A stretch of 64,000 nucleotides of DNA from Calditrichia bacterium (GTDB taxonomy: Bacteria; Calditrichota; Calditrichia; RBG-13-44-9; J075). The stretch is taken from positions 62,001 through 126,000 of the forward strand of contig JANQRS010000006.1 of assembly GCA_028284445.1 (NCBI GenBank), given 5' to 3'. A program made the translations under genes and the position numbers. This document shows, piece after piece, positions 16,597 through 23,920 of this stretch (positions within the stretch are counted from its first letter, which is position 1; every line of letters begins with the position of its first letter). The notes beneath the pieces were generated by a model. That model worked only from the letters and a program-made list of their open reading frames with translations, searched no databases and was not told where the DNA came from.

Positions 16597-16870
16597 GGTT
16601 ATTGGACGCGTGGTTGCCACTGTAAAATATGAAGGCCTCGAAGGCGTGCCATTTTTGATGGTTCAACCGCTGAACAAAAATCAACAGCCCGATGGCAAAC
16701 CACTGGTTGCCTGCGACGGCACAGGTCAGGCAGGCGAAGGTGATATCATTTATTATGAGGGCGGGCGAGAAGCAGCCATCGCTTTGGAAGTAACCTTCGT
16801 GCCGGTTGACCACACGATTATCGGCATCGTGGATGGTGTTCATCTCAATAATGAAGGGGGCAAGGGATGA
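16583..16870 (+). CDS. microcompartment vertex protein 1 (EutN/CcmL family, BMC-P)
   Basis: 95 residues from ATG 16583, preceded by GGAGAG; an ATG at 16571 is a less likely alternative. Family hallmarks: opening 'MLLGKVIGRVVATVKYEGLE', 'FLMVQPLNKNQQPDGKPLVA', 'DGTGQAGEGDIIYYEGG', and the closing 'VDHTIIGIVDGV'. EutN/CcmL proteins form pentamers that cap the vertices of icosahedral shells. It overlaps the BMC-T gene by 14 bp and the next pentamer gene by 4 bp, consistent with one coupled transcript. Confidence 0.92.
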   Translation: MLLGKVIGRVVATVKYEGLEGVPFLMVQPLNKNQQPDGKPLVACDGTGQAGEGDIIYYEGGREAAIALEVTFVPVDHTIIGIVDGVHLNNEGGKG

Positions 16871-17130
16871 TCATCGGCAAAGTCTGTGGCAGCATTTATT
16901 CAACCATCAACCATCCATTTTATGATGGTAAGCGACTGCTAATCATCGATCGCCTCTCCGGTGATGGCAAGCCAACCGGACAATATTTGATTGCCATCGA
17001 TTCTGTTGGTGCTGGTGCAGATGAGACTGTGCTAGTCGTGGATGAGGGCAATTCGGCCCGCCAAATTGTTGGTAGCAAAACCGCACCGCTGCGCTCGATT
17101 GTAGTTGGGGTGATAGATGATTTCGGATAG
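16867..17130 (+). CDS. microcompartment vertex protein 2 (EutN/CcmL family, BMC-P)
   Basis: 87 residues. 'MIIGKVCGSIYSTINHPFYD', 'LLIIDRLSGDGKPTGQYLIA', 'DSVGAGADETVLVVDEG' and 'IVVGVIDDFG' match the EutN/CcmL pentamer family and parallel the preceding gene, from which it is clearly diverged. The start overlaps the previous stop (ATGA). Two different pentamer genes beside one BMC-T is a shell-only set: it could build caps and tiles but lacks the usual BMC-H facet protein, which must be encoded elsewhere if a full shell is made. Confidence 0.92.
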   Translation: MIIGKVCGSIYSTINHPFYDGKRLLIIDRLSGDGKPTGQYLIAIDSVGAGADETVLVVDEGNSARQIVGSKTAPLRSIVVGVIDDFG

Positions 17131-17133
17131 GTG

Positions 17134-17178
17134 CACATCCCCCTGTATCCCCTTCGAAGGGGGATTTAGGGGGATGTG
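17134..17178. repeat. intergenic palindrome, class II copy 1
   Basis: 45-bp near-palindrome: outer arms CACATCCCCCT / AGGGGGATGTG, three unpaired bases on each side, inner arms TCCCC...GGGGA around CTTCGAAG. It lies between the end of the shell operon and the convergent glutaminyl cyclase gene. Related copies are at 31940-31984 and 42005-42051. It could act as a bidirectional terminator stem, but there is no T tract. Confidence 0.8.
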
Positions 17179-17191
17179 TAAGGGATCTCTT

Positions 17192-17992
17192 CTACGGTAT
17201 CTCAATTTCAAACAGCTTCGGCCAGAGCTTGCCGGTGCAATAAAATGTGCCGGTGTCCGGGCGATAAGCAATACCATTAAGCACATCGATGGACTGTGAT
17301 CCATCTCCCGCCAATGCCCACAACTGCGCGCAATCAATCACCTTTTTTACGGCACCGTTCTCCGGATCAATTTCATAAATCTTATCATCCCGCCAGACAT
17401 TTGCATAAATACTGCCGTTGGCATATTCCAGTTCATTCAGTTGCGGCAATGATGCACCGTCAATCGTCACCCGAATTTCCCGGGTGACTCGAAAGTCTTC
17501 ATCTCTGAATACAATTCTATCCGTCCCATTACTCATAATGTATTCGCTTCCATTCGTGGTCAATCCCCATCCTTCGCCGCTGTACGAGAAGGTGCCTTGC
17601 AAGGTCATGTCGGGGAATGAATAAATCAGCGCAGTATTTTCCAGCCAGGTTAATTGCACCAGCCGACTATCGAAGAGCGCCAATCCCTCAGCAAAATACT
17701 GATCATCCAGCGCCACAGAATTCAAGACAGTGCCGCTGGCAATTTCTACTTCTCGTAGCGTTGACTGGCGATATAGGCCGCCGCTTTCATATAGAAGGCC
17801 ATTGGCCCAAAGTAATCCCTGGGTGAATGACGTCGAATCATGATCAAATGTATTCACAATTGTTGGTGTGACAAATTCGGGTGGACCGCTAAAGGGCGGA
17901 TCAGAACTATTGTCGCTACAGGCAAACACCCATAATAAAACGGCCAGTAATAACGCCCACTTTTTTACGGCAAATGAAAGCTGTTTTTTCAT
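17192..17992 (-). CDS. glutaminyl-peptide cyclotransferase, lipoprotein form
   Basis: 266 residues. The N-terminus is a lipoprotein signal ('LLLAVLLWVFACSDNSSDPP', Cys at residue 25). The body is the five-bladed propeller of plant/bacterial glutamine cyclotransferases: 'TSFTQGLLWANGLLYESGGL', 'YRQSTLREVEIASG', 'FAEGLALFDSRLVQLTW', 'LNELEYANGSIYANVW', 'IDVLNGIAYRPD'. The enzyme converts N-terminal Gln of peptides to pyroglutamate, probably in the periplasm. It stands alone, convergent with the shell operon. Confidence 0.88.
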   Translation of the reverse strand: MKKQLSFAVKKWALLLAVLLWVFACSDNSSDPPFSGPPEFVTPTIVNTFDHDSTSFTQGLLWANGLLYESGGLYRQSTLREVEIASGTVLNSVALDDQYFAEGLALFDSRLVQLTWLENTALIYSFPDMTLQGTFSYSGEGWGLTTNGSEYIMSNGTDRIVFRDEDFRVTREIRVTIDGASLPQLNELEYANGSIYANVWRDDKIYEIDPENGAVKKVIDCAQLWALAGDGSQSIDVLNGIAYRPDTGTFYCTGKLWPKLFEIEIP

Positions 17993-18060
17993 ATCAAATC
18001 CCCGTGGTGCTAGCTATTCTACCGGCAAAGAAACATTCCGTTCATTTTTTTTCGAAATAA

Positions 18061-18087
18061 TGTCCCCGTTGCAAGAACCTGTTCGTC
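18061..18087 (+). promoter_or_regulatory. candidate ECF-sigma promoter for the DinB-YCII genes
   Basis: TGTCCC at 18061-18066, 17 bases, then CGTC at 18084-18087. From memory, ECF41/ECF42 sigma factors use a TGTC-type -35 and a CG(A/T)C-type -10 element with similar spacing, and a sigma factor of this kind lies 1 kb downstream. It stands 47 bp before the DinB-like start codon. The match is short, so chance is possible. Confidence 0.4.
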
Positions 18088-18133
18088 AGTATAGTAAAGA
18101 GTGAAATTGAATACAATGAAGGAGCAAGAAAAC

Positions 18134-18613
18134 ATGAATGATCAGTTGAAATTGACGATCGAGCTTTTCGAGGTACATACACGGGTCTTTAGTAATGCAA
18201 TTGATGGACTGGAAGCATACAGCAGGAAGCGCCCGAATGAATTTACGAATCACGTCGCCTGGTTGGCGGGTCATCTCACCTCTACCCGCTACATGCTTGC
18301 GACCGTCATTGGGCAAGACGTTCAAGAGCCTCATCCGGATTTTTTTGCCCAAGGTAAAGGCATTGATACAGCGCTCAATTATCCATCACTCGAGGAAACC
18401 GCCGGTTATTGGAATGAAATAAGCCCCAAACTTATCGGAGCATTGAAAGAGCTGCCGGACGTCGTCCTTTCCGCGGACGCCCCATTTCCGGTTCCACTGG
18501 GAAATAAAATGGACGTATTTATTGGATTTTTCGTACACCACGAAGCATATCACATTGGACAACTCGGCTTGTTGCGGAAATTTTTTGGTGAACAGGCACT
18601 TACATATAAATAA
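18134..18613 (+). CDS. DinB-superfamily protein
   Basis: 159 residues from ATG 18134, which has AGGAG nine bases upstream; earlier in-frame starts at 18101 and 18116 lack this spacing. The four-helix DinB pattern is visible: 'NHVAWLAGHLTSTRYML' with the first His, and 'FFVHHEAYHIGQLGLLRKFF', which carries the H-x3-H metal-binding motif at the start of the last helix. Members are metal-dependent thiol S-transferase-like or stress proteins, mostly uncharacterised. Located 25 bp before a YCII/DGPF gene and upstream of an ECF sigma factor, it is probably a target of that sigma factor. Confidence 0.85.
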   Translation: MNDQLKLTIELFEVHTRVFSNAIDGLEAYSRKRPNEFTNHVAWLAGHLTSTRYMLATVIGQDVQEPHPDFFAQGKGIDTALNYPSLEETAGYWNEISPKLIGALKELPDVVLSADAPFPVPLGNKMDVFIGFFVHHEAYHIGQLGLLRKFFGEQALTYK

Positions 18614-18638
18614 TCTCAATTCACGAAAGGAAGATATC

Positions 18639-18980
18639 ATGACTAAATTCTTGTATTTGTTTCGCGGCGGCCACGGTGTAATGGACAAACTGTCGAATGA
18701 GGAAAAACAGGCCCATATGCAGCAATGGCAAACCTGGATGCAGGGTCTTGCCCAGGAAGGCAAGCTGGTAGATGGTTTGCCACTCGGCGGTGAAGGCAAA
18801 GTTGTGGAAAAGCGCGGCAGCGTCATTTCCGACGGACCGTACGCGGAGGGAAAGGAAATCGTCGGTGGCTATCTGATTGTTAACGCAGAGAATCTTGATG
18901 GCGCCGTTGACATTTCCAAGGGATGCCCCATATTTGAATATGGTGGCAATATAGAAGTACGGGAGATCTTATCCATGTAG
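18639..18980 (+). CDS. YCII/DGPF-domain protein
   Basis: 113 residues from ATG 18639, preceded by GAAAGGAAG. YCII-related fold: 'MTKFLYLFRGG', 'WQTWMQGLAQEGKLVDGLPL', then 'VISDGPYAEGKEIVGGYLIV' with the DG-P-(F/Y) signature, and 'AVDISKGCPIFEYGGNIEVR'. DGPF proteins are the hallmark partners of ECF42 sigma factors; their biochemical role is unknown. A longer in-frame extension into the DinB gene is rejected. A strong terminator follows at 18991. Confidence 0.88.
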   Translation: MTKFLYLFRGGHGVMDKLSNEEKQAHMQQWQTWMQGLAQEGKLVDGLPLGGEGKVVEKRGSVISDGPYAEGKEIVGGYLIVNAENLDGAVDISKGCPIFEYGGNIEVREILSM

Positions 18981-18990
18981 CACCATTTGC

Positions 18991-19022
18991 AAGCCCGGCA
19001 GCACATCGCCGGGCTTTTTTTT
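18991..19022 (+). terminator. intrinsic terminator after YCII gene
   Basis: AAGCCCGGC / GCCGGGCTT stem (18991-18999 with 19008-19016, 8-base loop) running into a tract of eight T. It separates the DinB-YCII genes from the sigma-factor gene, which begins at 19069, so some read-through or a separate promoter must supply sigma-factor message. Confidence 0.9.
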
Positions 19023-19068
19023 GCGCCTTTCCATGCGTAGATTCACCCCAAGACAAAGGATTGTACTC

Positions 19069-20322
19069 ATGCAGGTCAACTCATCCATCGATCACCTTTT
19101 TCGTCATGAATATGGTAAGATTGTTTCTTACCTGACTGCCCGCTATGGCAGCAAAATGCTCGATCGTATCGAAGATGCGGTCCAGGATGCGCTGCTGAAA
19201 GCGATGCAGGTGTGGGCATTCCAATCCGTGCCTCGCAATCCGTCTGCCTGGCTGTACCGTGTTGCCAACAATCGCCTGATTGATCAATTGCGGCGCGATA
19301 AGCGACTGACTGACTTCGATGCGCTTGGCGATATTTCCACGGTGCCGGAGGAACTGCTCAGTCCGCTTAGCGGCGACGATATTGCTGACGAGCAGCTGAA
19401 GATGATTTTCGCCTGCTGCCACCCGGCAATGACGGAAGGCGAACAGATCATGCTCAGCCTGAAGCTGCTCTGCGGTCTCAGCGTACGAGAAATTGCAGCT
19501 GCCTTGCTTAAGAAGGAAGAAGCGGTCAAGAAAGCAATTACCAGGGCTCGCAAAAAGTTCCAAAACGAGGTTGGTCAACTGTCGGTACCAAGCGGTCCGG
19601 CGCTCGGGGGGCGACATAAGGTTGTATTAAAGGTGATCTACCTTCTGTTTAACGAAGGCTATAAGGCAACATCCGGTGATGCGCTCATAAAAAAAGACAT
19701 TTGCGAAGAGGCCATCCGACTCGCCGGTTTTCTCTATCGCAACCCGTATTGCCGAACCGCAGATCTTTGCGGATTGCTGGCCCTGATGTGTTTTCACTCC
19801 GCGAGGTTTGACGCACGTATCAGCAAAGACGGCCAGTTACTGACCTTAAAAAAGCAAGACCGATCGTTATGGGACAAGGAATATATGCAGTGGGGGACCG
19901 ATTTTCTAAATCAGGCATCGATCGGCAATTCCGTGTCACGCTATCAGCTAGAGGCTGGGATCGCCGGCTATCATGCAGATGCAGTCAGTTTTGAGGAGAC
20001 CAATTGGGAAGCGATTTTGTCGCTCTATGATCTGCTGGAGCGCATCAACCCGGGACCGATGGTTGCGCTAAATCGTCTGGTAGTGGTGGATATTATTCAC
20101 GGTACGCAAAATGCCCTGGAAGAATTGCACTCTCTAAAGAGCAAGTATCAGCTGGAAAACAATTACATGTTTCATTCGATTCATGCGGAATTTCTGGAAA
20201 GCAACAGTCAAATACATGAGGCGGCAGCGGCTCTGGAAAGGGCTATTCATCTTTCGGACAACGCGATTGAAATGAAGTTCCTGGAGCAGCGCCTGAAGAG
20301 GCTGAAAGATTGTATGAAATAG
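19069..20322 (+). CDS. ECF sigma factor of the ECF42 type with C-terminal extension
   Basis: 417 residues from ATG 19069 (AAAGGA eight bases upstream). Region 2 at about 5-75 ('LFRHEYGKIVSYLTARYG', 'AVQDALLKAMQVWAFQSVPR', 'AWLYRVANNRLIDQLRRDKR'), region 4 at about 115-165 ('LSLKLLCGLSVREIAAALL', 'VKKAITRARKKF'), then a roughly 230-residue extension ('VIYLLFNEGYKATSGD', 'RAADLCGLLALM'-like helices, 'INPGPMVALNRLVVV') containing TPR-like helical hairpins. Long C-terminal domains and a linked YCII/DGPF gene define the ECF42 group, in which the extension, not an anti-sigma factor, controls activity. No anti-sigma gene is present here. Confidence 0.92.
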   Translation: MQVNSSIDHLFRHEYGKIVSYLTARYGSKMLDRIEDAVQDALLKAMQVWAFQSVPRNPSAWLYRVANNRLIDQLRRDKRLTDFDALGDISTVPEELLSPLSGDDIADEQLKMIFACCHPAMTEGEQIMLSLKLLCGLSVREIAAALLKKEEAVKKAITRARKKFQNEVGQLSVPSGPALGGRHKVVLKVIYLLFNEGYKATSGDALIKKDICEEAIRLAGFLYRNPYCRTADLCGLLALMCFHSARFDARISKDGQLLTLKKQDRSLWDKEYMQWGTDFLNQASIGNSVSRYQLEAGIAGYHADAVSFEETNWEAILSLYDLLERINPGPMVALNRLVVVDIIHGTQNALEELHSLKSKYQLENNYMFHSIHAEFLESNSQIHEAAAALERAIHLSDNAIEMKFLEQRLKRLKDCMK

Positions 20323-20356
20323 ACCTTAATTCTTTTCGTGTTAGACGAGATGTCCC

Positions 20357-20390
20357 CCCCTCTATCTCCCCCCGGAGGGAGATAGAGGGG
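20357..20390. repeat. intergenic palindrome, class I copy 2
   Basis: CCCCTCTATCTCCC / GGGAGATAGAGGGG, 14-bp perfect arms with a 6-base loop, between two convergent genes (the sigma factor and the DUF456 gene). Same core as 1624-1666. There is no adjacent T tract. Confidence 0.8.
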
Positions 20391-20404
20391 CCTCAGGTAC
20401 AACA

Positions 20405-20884
20405 TCAAGCAATAAAGTAAAAGAACAGAATCAACATCACCATTGCAGCGCCGATTTTCACGGCACCGCCGGCAAGAAAGCCGAGAAAGGCGCCAAAGCC
20501 CGCTCGCCAGGCCTGCTGGCGCGACTTACCAGTAAGCAATTCACCGGCAACCGCCCCAAGGAACGGGCCGATTATCAGCCCCGGTAAATTCAATACAATT
20601 AAGCCCACCAGTGCACCAACGACAGCACCAACGATGCCACTTGTCGATGCCCCATATTTTTTTGCACCGGCCGCGCTGGCATAATAGTCAACCCCCAATA
20701 CCAGCAGTGTCACAACGCCCAGCACAACGGCTGTTGTTACGCCGTAATCCTCCCAGCCTGAGGCAAATCCCCAAACCAAATAGCCACAATAGACAACCGG
20801 AATGCCGGGCAAAACCGGGATTAGCGTGCCGAGAAAGCCGGCCACCACCAGCAGGATCGCCAACCCCAACCAAAACAGTTCCAT
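20405..20884 (-). CDS. DUF456 membrane protein
   Basis: 159 residues, strongly hydrophobic, with four to five membrane segments. Typical DUF456 features: 'GFLGTLIPVLPGIPVVYCGY' near the N-terminus, 'KKYGASTSGIVGAVVGALVG' and 'GPFLGAVAGELLTGKSRQQA' later, with glycine-zipper helices. The family is widespread and uncharacterised. A GGAGG site precedes the ATG. Monocistronic. Confidence 0.85.
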   Translation of the reverse strand: MELFWLGLAILLVVAGFLGTLIPVLPGIPVVYCGYLVWGFASGWEDYGVTTAVVLGVVTLLVLGVDYYASAAGAKKYGASTSGIVGAVVGALVGLIVLNLPGLIIGPFLGAVAGELLTGKSRQQAWRAGFGAFLGFLAGGAVKIGAAMVMLILFFYFIA

Positions 20885-20980
20885 TTATCCTCCAGAGCGA
20901 AAATGACCAAAAGAACTTATCTCTTCTGTAACAAAAAGCAACCTTTATTTTGTAGCTGCGTATTTAGAGATGCGTCATGC

Positions 20981-21029
20981 GAGGAGGGTTGGTTTCACGG
21001 AAAGTTACTTTCCGTCAACGGCCCTCCTC
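20981..21029 (+). repeat. long interrupted stem-loop in intergenic region
   Basis: Outer arms GAGGAGGG (20981-20988) and CCCTCCTC (21022-21029); inner perfect 9-bp arms ACGGAAAGT (20997-21005) and ACTTTCCGT (21007-21015) around one base; internal loops of 8 and 6 bases. It lies between divergent genes, about 130 bp before the start of the gene at 21157, so it could be part of that gene's leader. The role is not known. Confidence 0.55.
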
Positions 21030-21156
21030 TGTTTGTTTTAAACAAAATAAATGGTTCGCATTCGTCAATTCCATTCGAATTGCCGGATTTGGTTTGGATA
21101 AGCGTGGATTTTTATTTAAATTTCGCGCGACATGGGGGAAAAACAGGAGCATTATC

Positions 21157-21600
21157 GTGAAAGAGTTTCAGTTCACAGAAGATGATATCAAGACCATCAG
21201 TAAAGTGTTGGGTGTTGAGCCGGTAAAGCGGGTTGACAGCTACCGTTTCGTTGTCAATAATGAAGCCGAAAAGCGCAAATTATCGCTCGAAATTTATCCT
21301 GATATCACCATCGGCAGTGACGTTGGTAATCTCCTGTCCGTATATACCATGAATTCTCACATACAGCTGCACATGTGTACCGGCTACGTGCCCAGTGAAT
21401 CGCTTGGCGAAGTGATTTTTGTCAGTGAAAATCAAGGTCGGGTTTCCGGACTGATTGTTGAGAAAGGTGCCGGTTGCTCACTCTATGCGAATCTCGAGTC
21501 GCGTATTCTTTCCGGGGACTTTACGCAAATGGCACCGGAAGTTATGTTATCCGGTATTGCCCTTTCCGTTGCGGAACACCTGATTCCCGACGGCGAATAA
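21157..21600 (+). CDS. hypothetical cytoplasmic protein
   Basis: 147 residues from GTG 21157, supported by AGGAG seven bases upstream; a longer in-frame version from 20977 would run through the stem-loop and has no ribosome site. No signal peptide, no membrane helix. Alternating strand pattern ('YRFVVNNEAEKRKLSLEIYP', 'NLLSVYTMNSHIQLHMCTGY', 'VSGLIVEKGAGCSLYANLE') suggests a compact alpha/beta protein. I do not recognise the family, and the neighbours give no clue. Confidence 0.65.
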   Translation: MKEFQFTEDDIKTISKVLGVEPVKRVDSYRFVVNNEAEKRKLSLEIYPDITIGSDVGNLLSVYTMNSHIQLHMCTGYVPSESLGEVIFVSENQGRVSGLIVEKGAGCSLYANLESRILSGDFTQMAPEVMLSGIALSVAEHLIPDGE

Positions 21601-21756
21601 CCCGCACTTGATTATTTCCGCTTTCCAGTCCCGACGCTCCGGGGCTGGCTATACCCCTCATTCCCTTGTCTAATTTGATGCATTCTTCTATATTTATGGT
21701 CAAATAGCTGCCATTCTTATTTCCTTGTTAACAGCCCACACCACAAAGGGGATCTT

Positions 21757-23877
21757 ATGTCACGTCCGATTTACGTCGTCATATGGATACTTGCTGCCAT
21801 GCTTTTCACAACCCACTTAATCGGTCAGGATCGGTCGGTTCAGGCAATTGTCGAACTTGCAGAAGAAGACCCGGTGATTCAACAGGCTGTCAAGGATCTT
21901 GCGCGCCAGAAGCAGTTACCGCTATCTATCACAGCTGCAGACGGCACGGTTATGCAGGCAACCAGCATCGAGTCAGATGAGATTCTCTATTGGGTGATGC
22001 CAAACCCGGCACATCCATATCAGAACAGCGAACTGCTGAGCATTCAGGAAATTTCTCGCAAATGGGATCTATCAACAGCACGCCTGCGTCATCCTATTTC
22101 AACAACAGAAGCGCAGCGCATCAACAACAAACCCCGTCCCTACCTTCAATCCTTCAATGACTTAATTCTGGTAGTAGAATCAACGAATGACGCAATCGTT
22201 GCGCTTGATGCTACGACCGGCGATCTGGTCGATTCATTGTTTTTGGTCATGGGCGGCGATACCACTCAAACTGTGATCATGGCCAATGCCCGCAGTAACG
22301 GAAATTTCTCAGTCAGTGATCAATTGGGCGATCTGGTCTTCGAATTCGCAGCAGATGGTTCTTTCCTGGGTGTCCTGGCCCCGGCCGGCGGCGAAAACCT
22401 TGATATCCTTGATAACATTCGTGGCCATACCTATGCTGCAGACGGTAATTTGTTGGTTACCGTTGCAAGCGGCCTGAATGCTGACGCCATCGCAGAGTTT
22501 GACAGCGTCGGAAATTACCTCGGTAATTTTATTGCCAATGCTGCTGGTGGAATGGATAGTCCCTGGGACCTAATCTTCCGCGATAGCGACATCTTGATTT
22601 CAGCGATCACTTCAGATAACGTCCTGCGCTTCGATCTCTCCGGCAATTTCCTGGATACCTTTGTGAGTGGTTTACCATTCCCGCAGCAGCTGCACGAGGC
22701 AGCCAACGGGGATGTCTCCGTCAGCAACTTTTCCGGCGTGAACGGCATTGGCGTATACGATACAAATGGCACATTCCTGCGCAATTTGACCGGAGTTACC
22801 GGCGTGCGCGGCAACTACAAACTGCCAAACGGTAATTACCTGGCAACCAATGGCGGCGGTATTTACGAAGTAAACGGCACTACCGGCAGCCTGGTACGCA
22901 CAATTCGCGGTGGTGTCAGCGGCCGATTGATTACCTTATATTCGCCGCAAGCGGCACCTCCTCCAATGCCGGCTTTCCTGGCCAACCCGGACACGCTTAA
23001 CTTTGGAGATGTAGAAATCGGCAATACCGCTTCCCGGACAGTAACGCTCTCCAACAGCGGCGACACCACACTGTCGATTACATCGATCTCTTCACTATTG
23101 GATATTTTTGTACCGTCAGACAATTCCCTGACGATCAGCTCCGACAGTGCCGTGAACATGACTGTCGATTTCACGCCTGTATCGGCAGGCACACAAATTG
23201 GTACTCTCACCTTTACGCATAATGCCGCCTCCTCCCCCGATACAGTGATCCTGACCGGAAATGCACTGGCAATACCGCAATTTACAACACTTCCCAATGC
23301 CGTCAGTTTCGGGCAAATTGACGGTGGCGATACTTTGGTGGAATTCCTGGCCATAGAGAACAACGGCAGCGGCGAATTGACCATCTCAGAAATCAGGTCA
23401 ACCAATTCCCTTTTCTCGACGGCAGCCGGTCCGATAAGCATCGACACCGCTGCGACGACCAGCCTGGAAATCACCTTTATTGCTGACACTACCATTAGCA
23501 ATCAAAACGCCGAGCTTATATTCACGCACAATGCCGCAAGCTCGCCCGATACGGTCTTACTCACAGCTGAAGTCATCACCGGGCTCGACATTGCCGCCAA
23601 CACACTTCCACAGTCATTTAATTTGGCGCAAAACTTCCCAAATCCTTTTAATCCATCCACCAAAATTCGCTATGAGTTGCCTGTTCGAAGTGAGGTTGAG
23701 CTGACGATCTTCGATATTCGCGGCAGGGAAATAAGGAAGCTGGTAAATGGATCTCAGGCAGCAGGACACTATGAATTGAATTTTGAAGCAGGAAATTTAG
23801 CGGCGGGTATTTATTTCTATCGCCTTAAAGCAGGAAATCATTTTGTGAAGACAAAGAAACTGCTGTTGGTGAAGTAA
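21757..23877 (+). CDS. type IX-secreted protein with propeller and choice-of-anchor repeats
   Basis: 706 residues. Signal peptide 1-23 ('IWILAAMLFTTHLIGQ'). About residues 120-400 are NHL/PQQ-like propeller repeats ('DATTGDLVDSLFLV', 'ADGSFLGVLAPAGGENLDIL', 'DSVGNYLGNFIANAAGGMDS', 'NGTFLRNLTGVTGVRGNYKL'). Two Ig-like choice-of-anchor domains follow (about 410-505 and 510-610), each ending with nearly identical 'LTFTHNAASSPDTVILTG' / 'LIFTHNAASSPDTVLLTA'. The C-terminus from about 617 is a type IX sorting domain: 'FNLAQNFPNPFNPSTKIRYE' and 'GIYFYRLKAG...KKLLLVK'. Thus it is exported across both membranes and probably attached to the surface or released. Good AAGGGG ribosome site. Ligand unknown. 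Confidence 0.88.
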   Translation: MSRPIYVVIWILAAMLFTTHLIGQDRSVQAIVELAEEDPVIQQAVKDLARQKQLPLSITAADGTVMQATSIESDEILYWVMPNPAHPYQNSELLSIQEISRKWDLSTARLRHPISTTEAQRINNKPRPYLQSFNDLILVVESTNDAIVALDATTGDLVDSLFLVMGGDTTQTVIMANARSNGNFSVSDQLGDLVFEFAADGSFLGVLAPAGGENLDILDNIRGHTYAADGNLLVTVASGLNADAIAEFDSVGNYLGNFIANAAGGMDSPWDLIFRDSDILISAITSDNVLRFDLSGNFLDTFVSGLPFPQQLHEAANGDVSVSNFSGVNGIGVYDTNGTFLRNLTGVTGVRGNYKLPNGNYLATNGGGIYEVNGTTGSLVRTIRGGVSGRLITLYSPQAAPPPMPAFLANPDTLNFGDVEIGNTASRTVTLSNSGDTTLSITSISSLLDIFVPSDNSLTISSDSAVNMTVDFTPVSAGTQIGTLTFTHNAASSPDTVILTGNALAIPQFTTLPNAVSFGQIDGGDTLVEFLAIENNGSGELTISEIRSTNSLFSTAAGPISIDTAATTSLEITFIADTTISNQNAELIFTHNAASSPDTVLLTAEVITGLDIAANTLPQSFNLAQNFPNPFNPSTKIRYELPVRSEVELTIFDIRGREIRKLVNGSQAAGHYELNFEAGNLAAGIYFYRLKAGNHFVKTKKLLLVK

Positions 23878-23920
23878 TTACTTTGGAATCTGGTTTGTTG
23901 GGATTTGGAATTTGTTCTTT

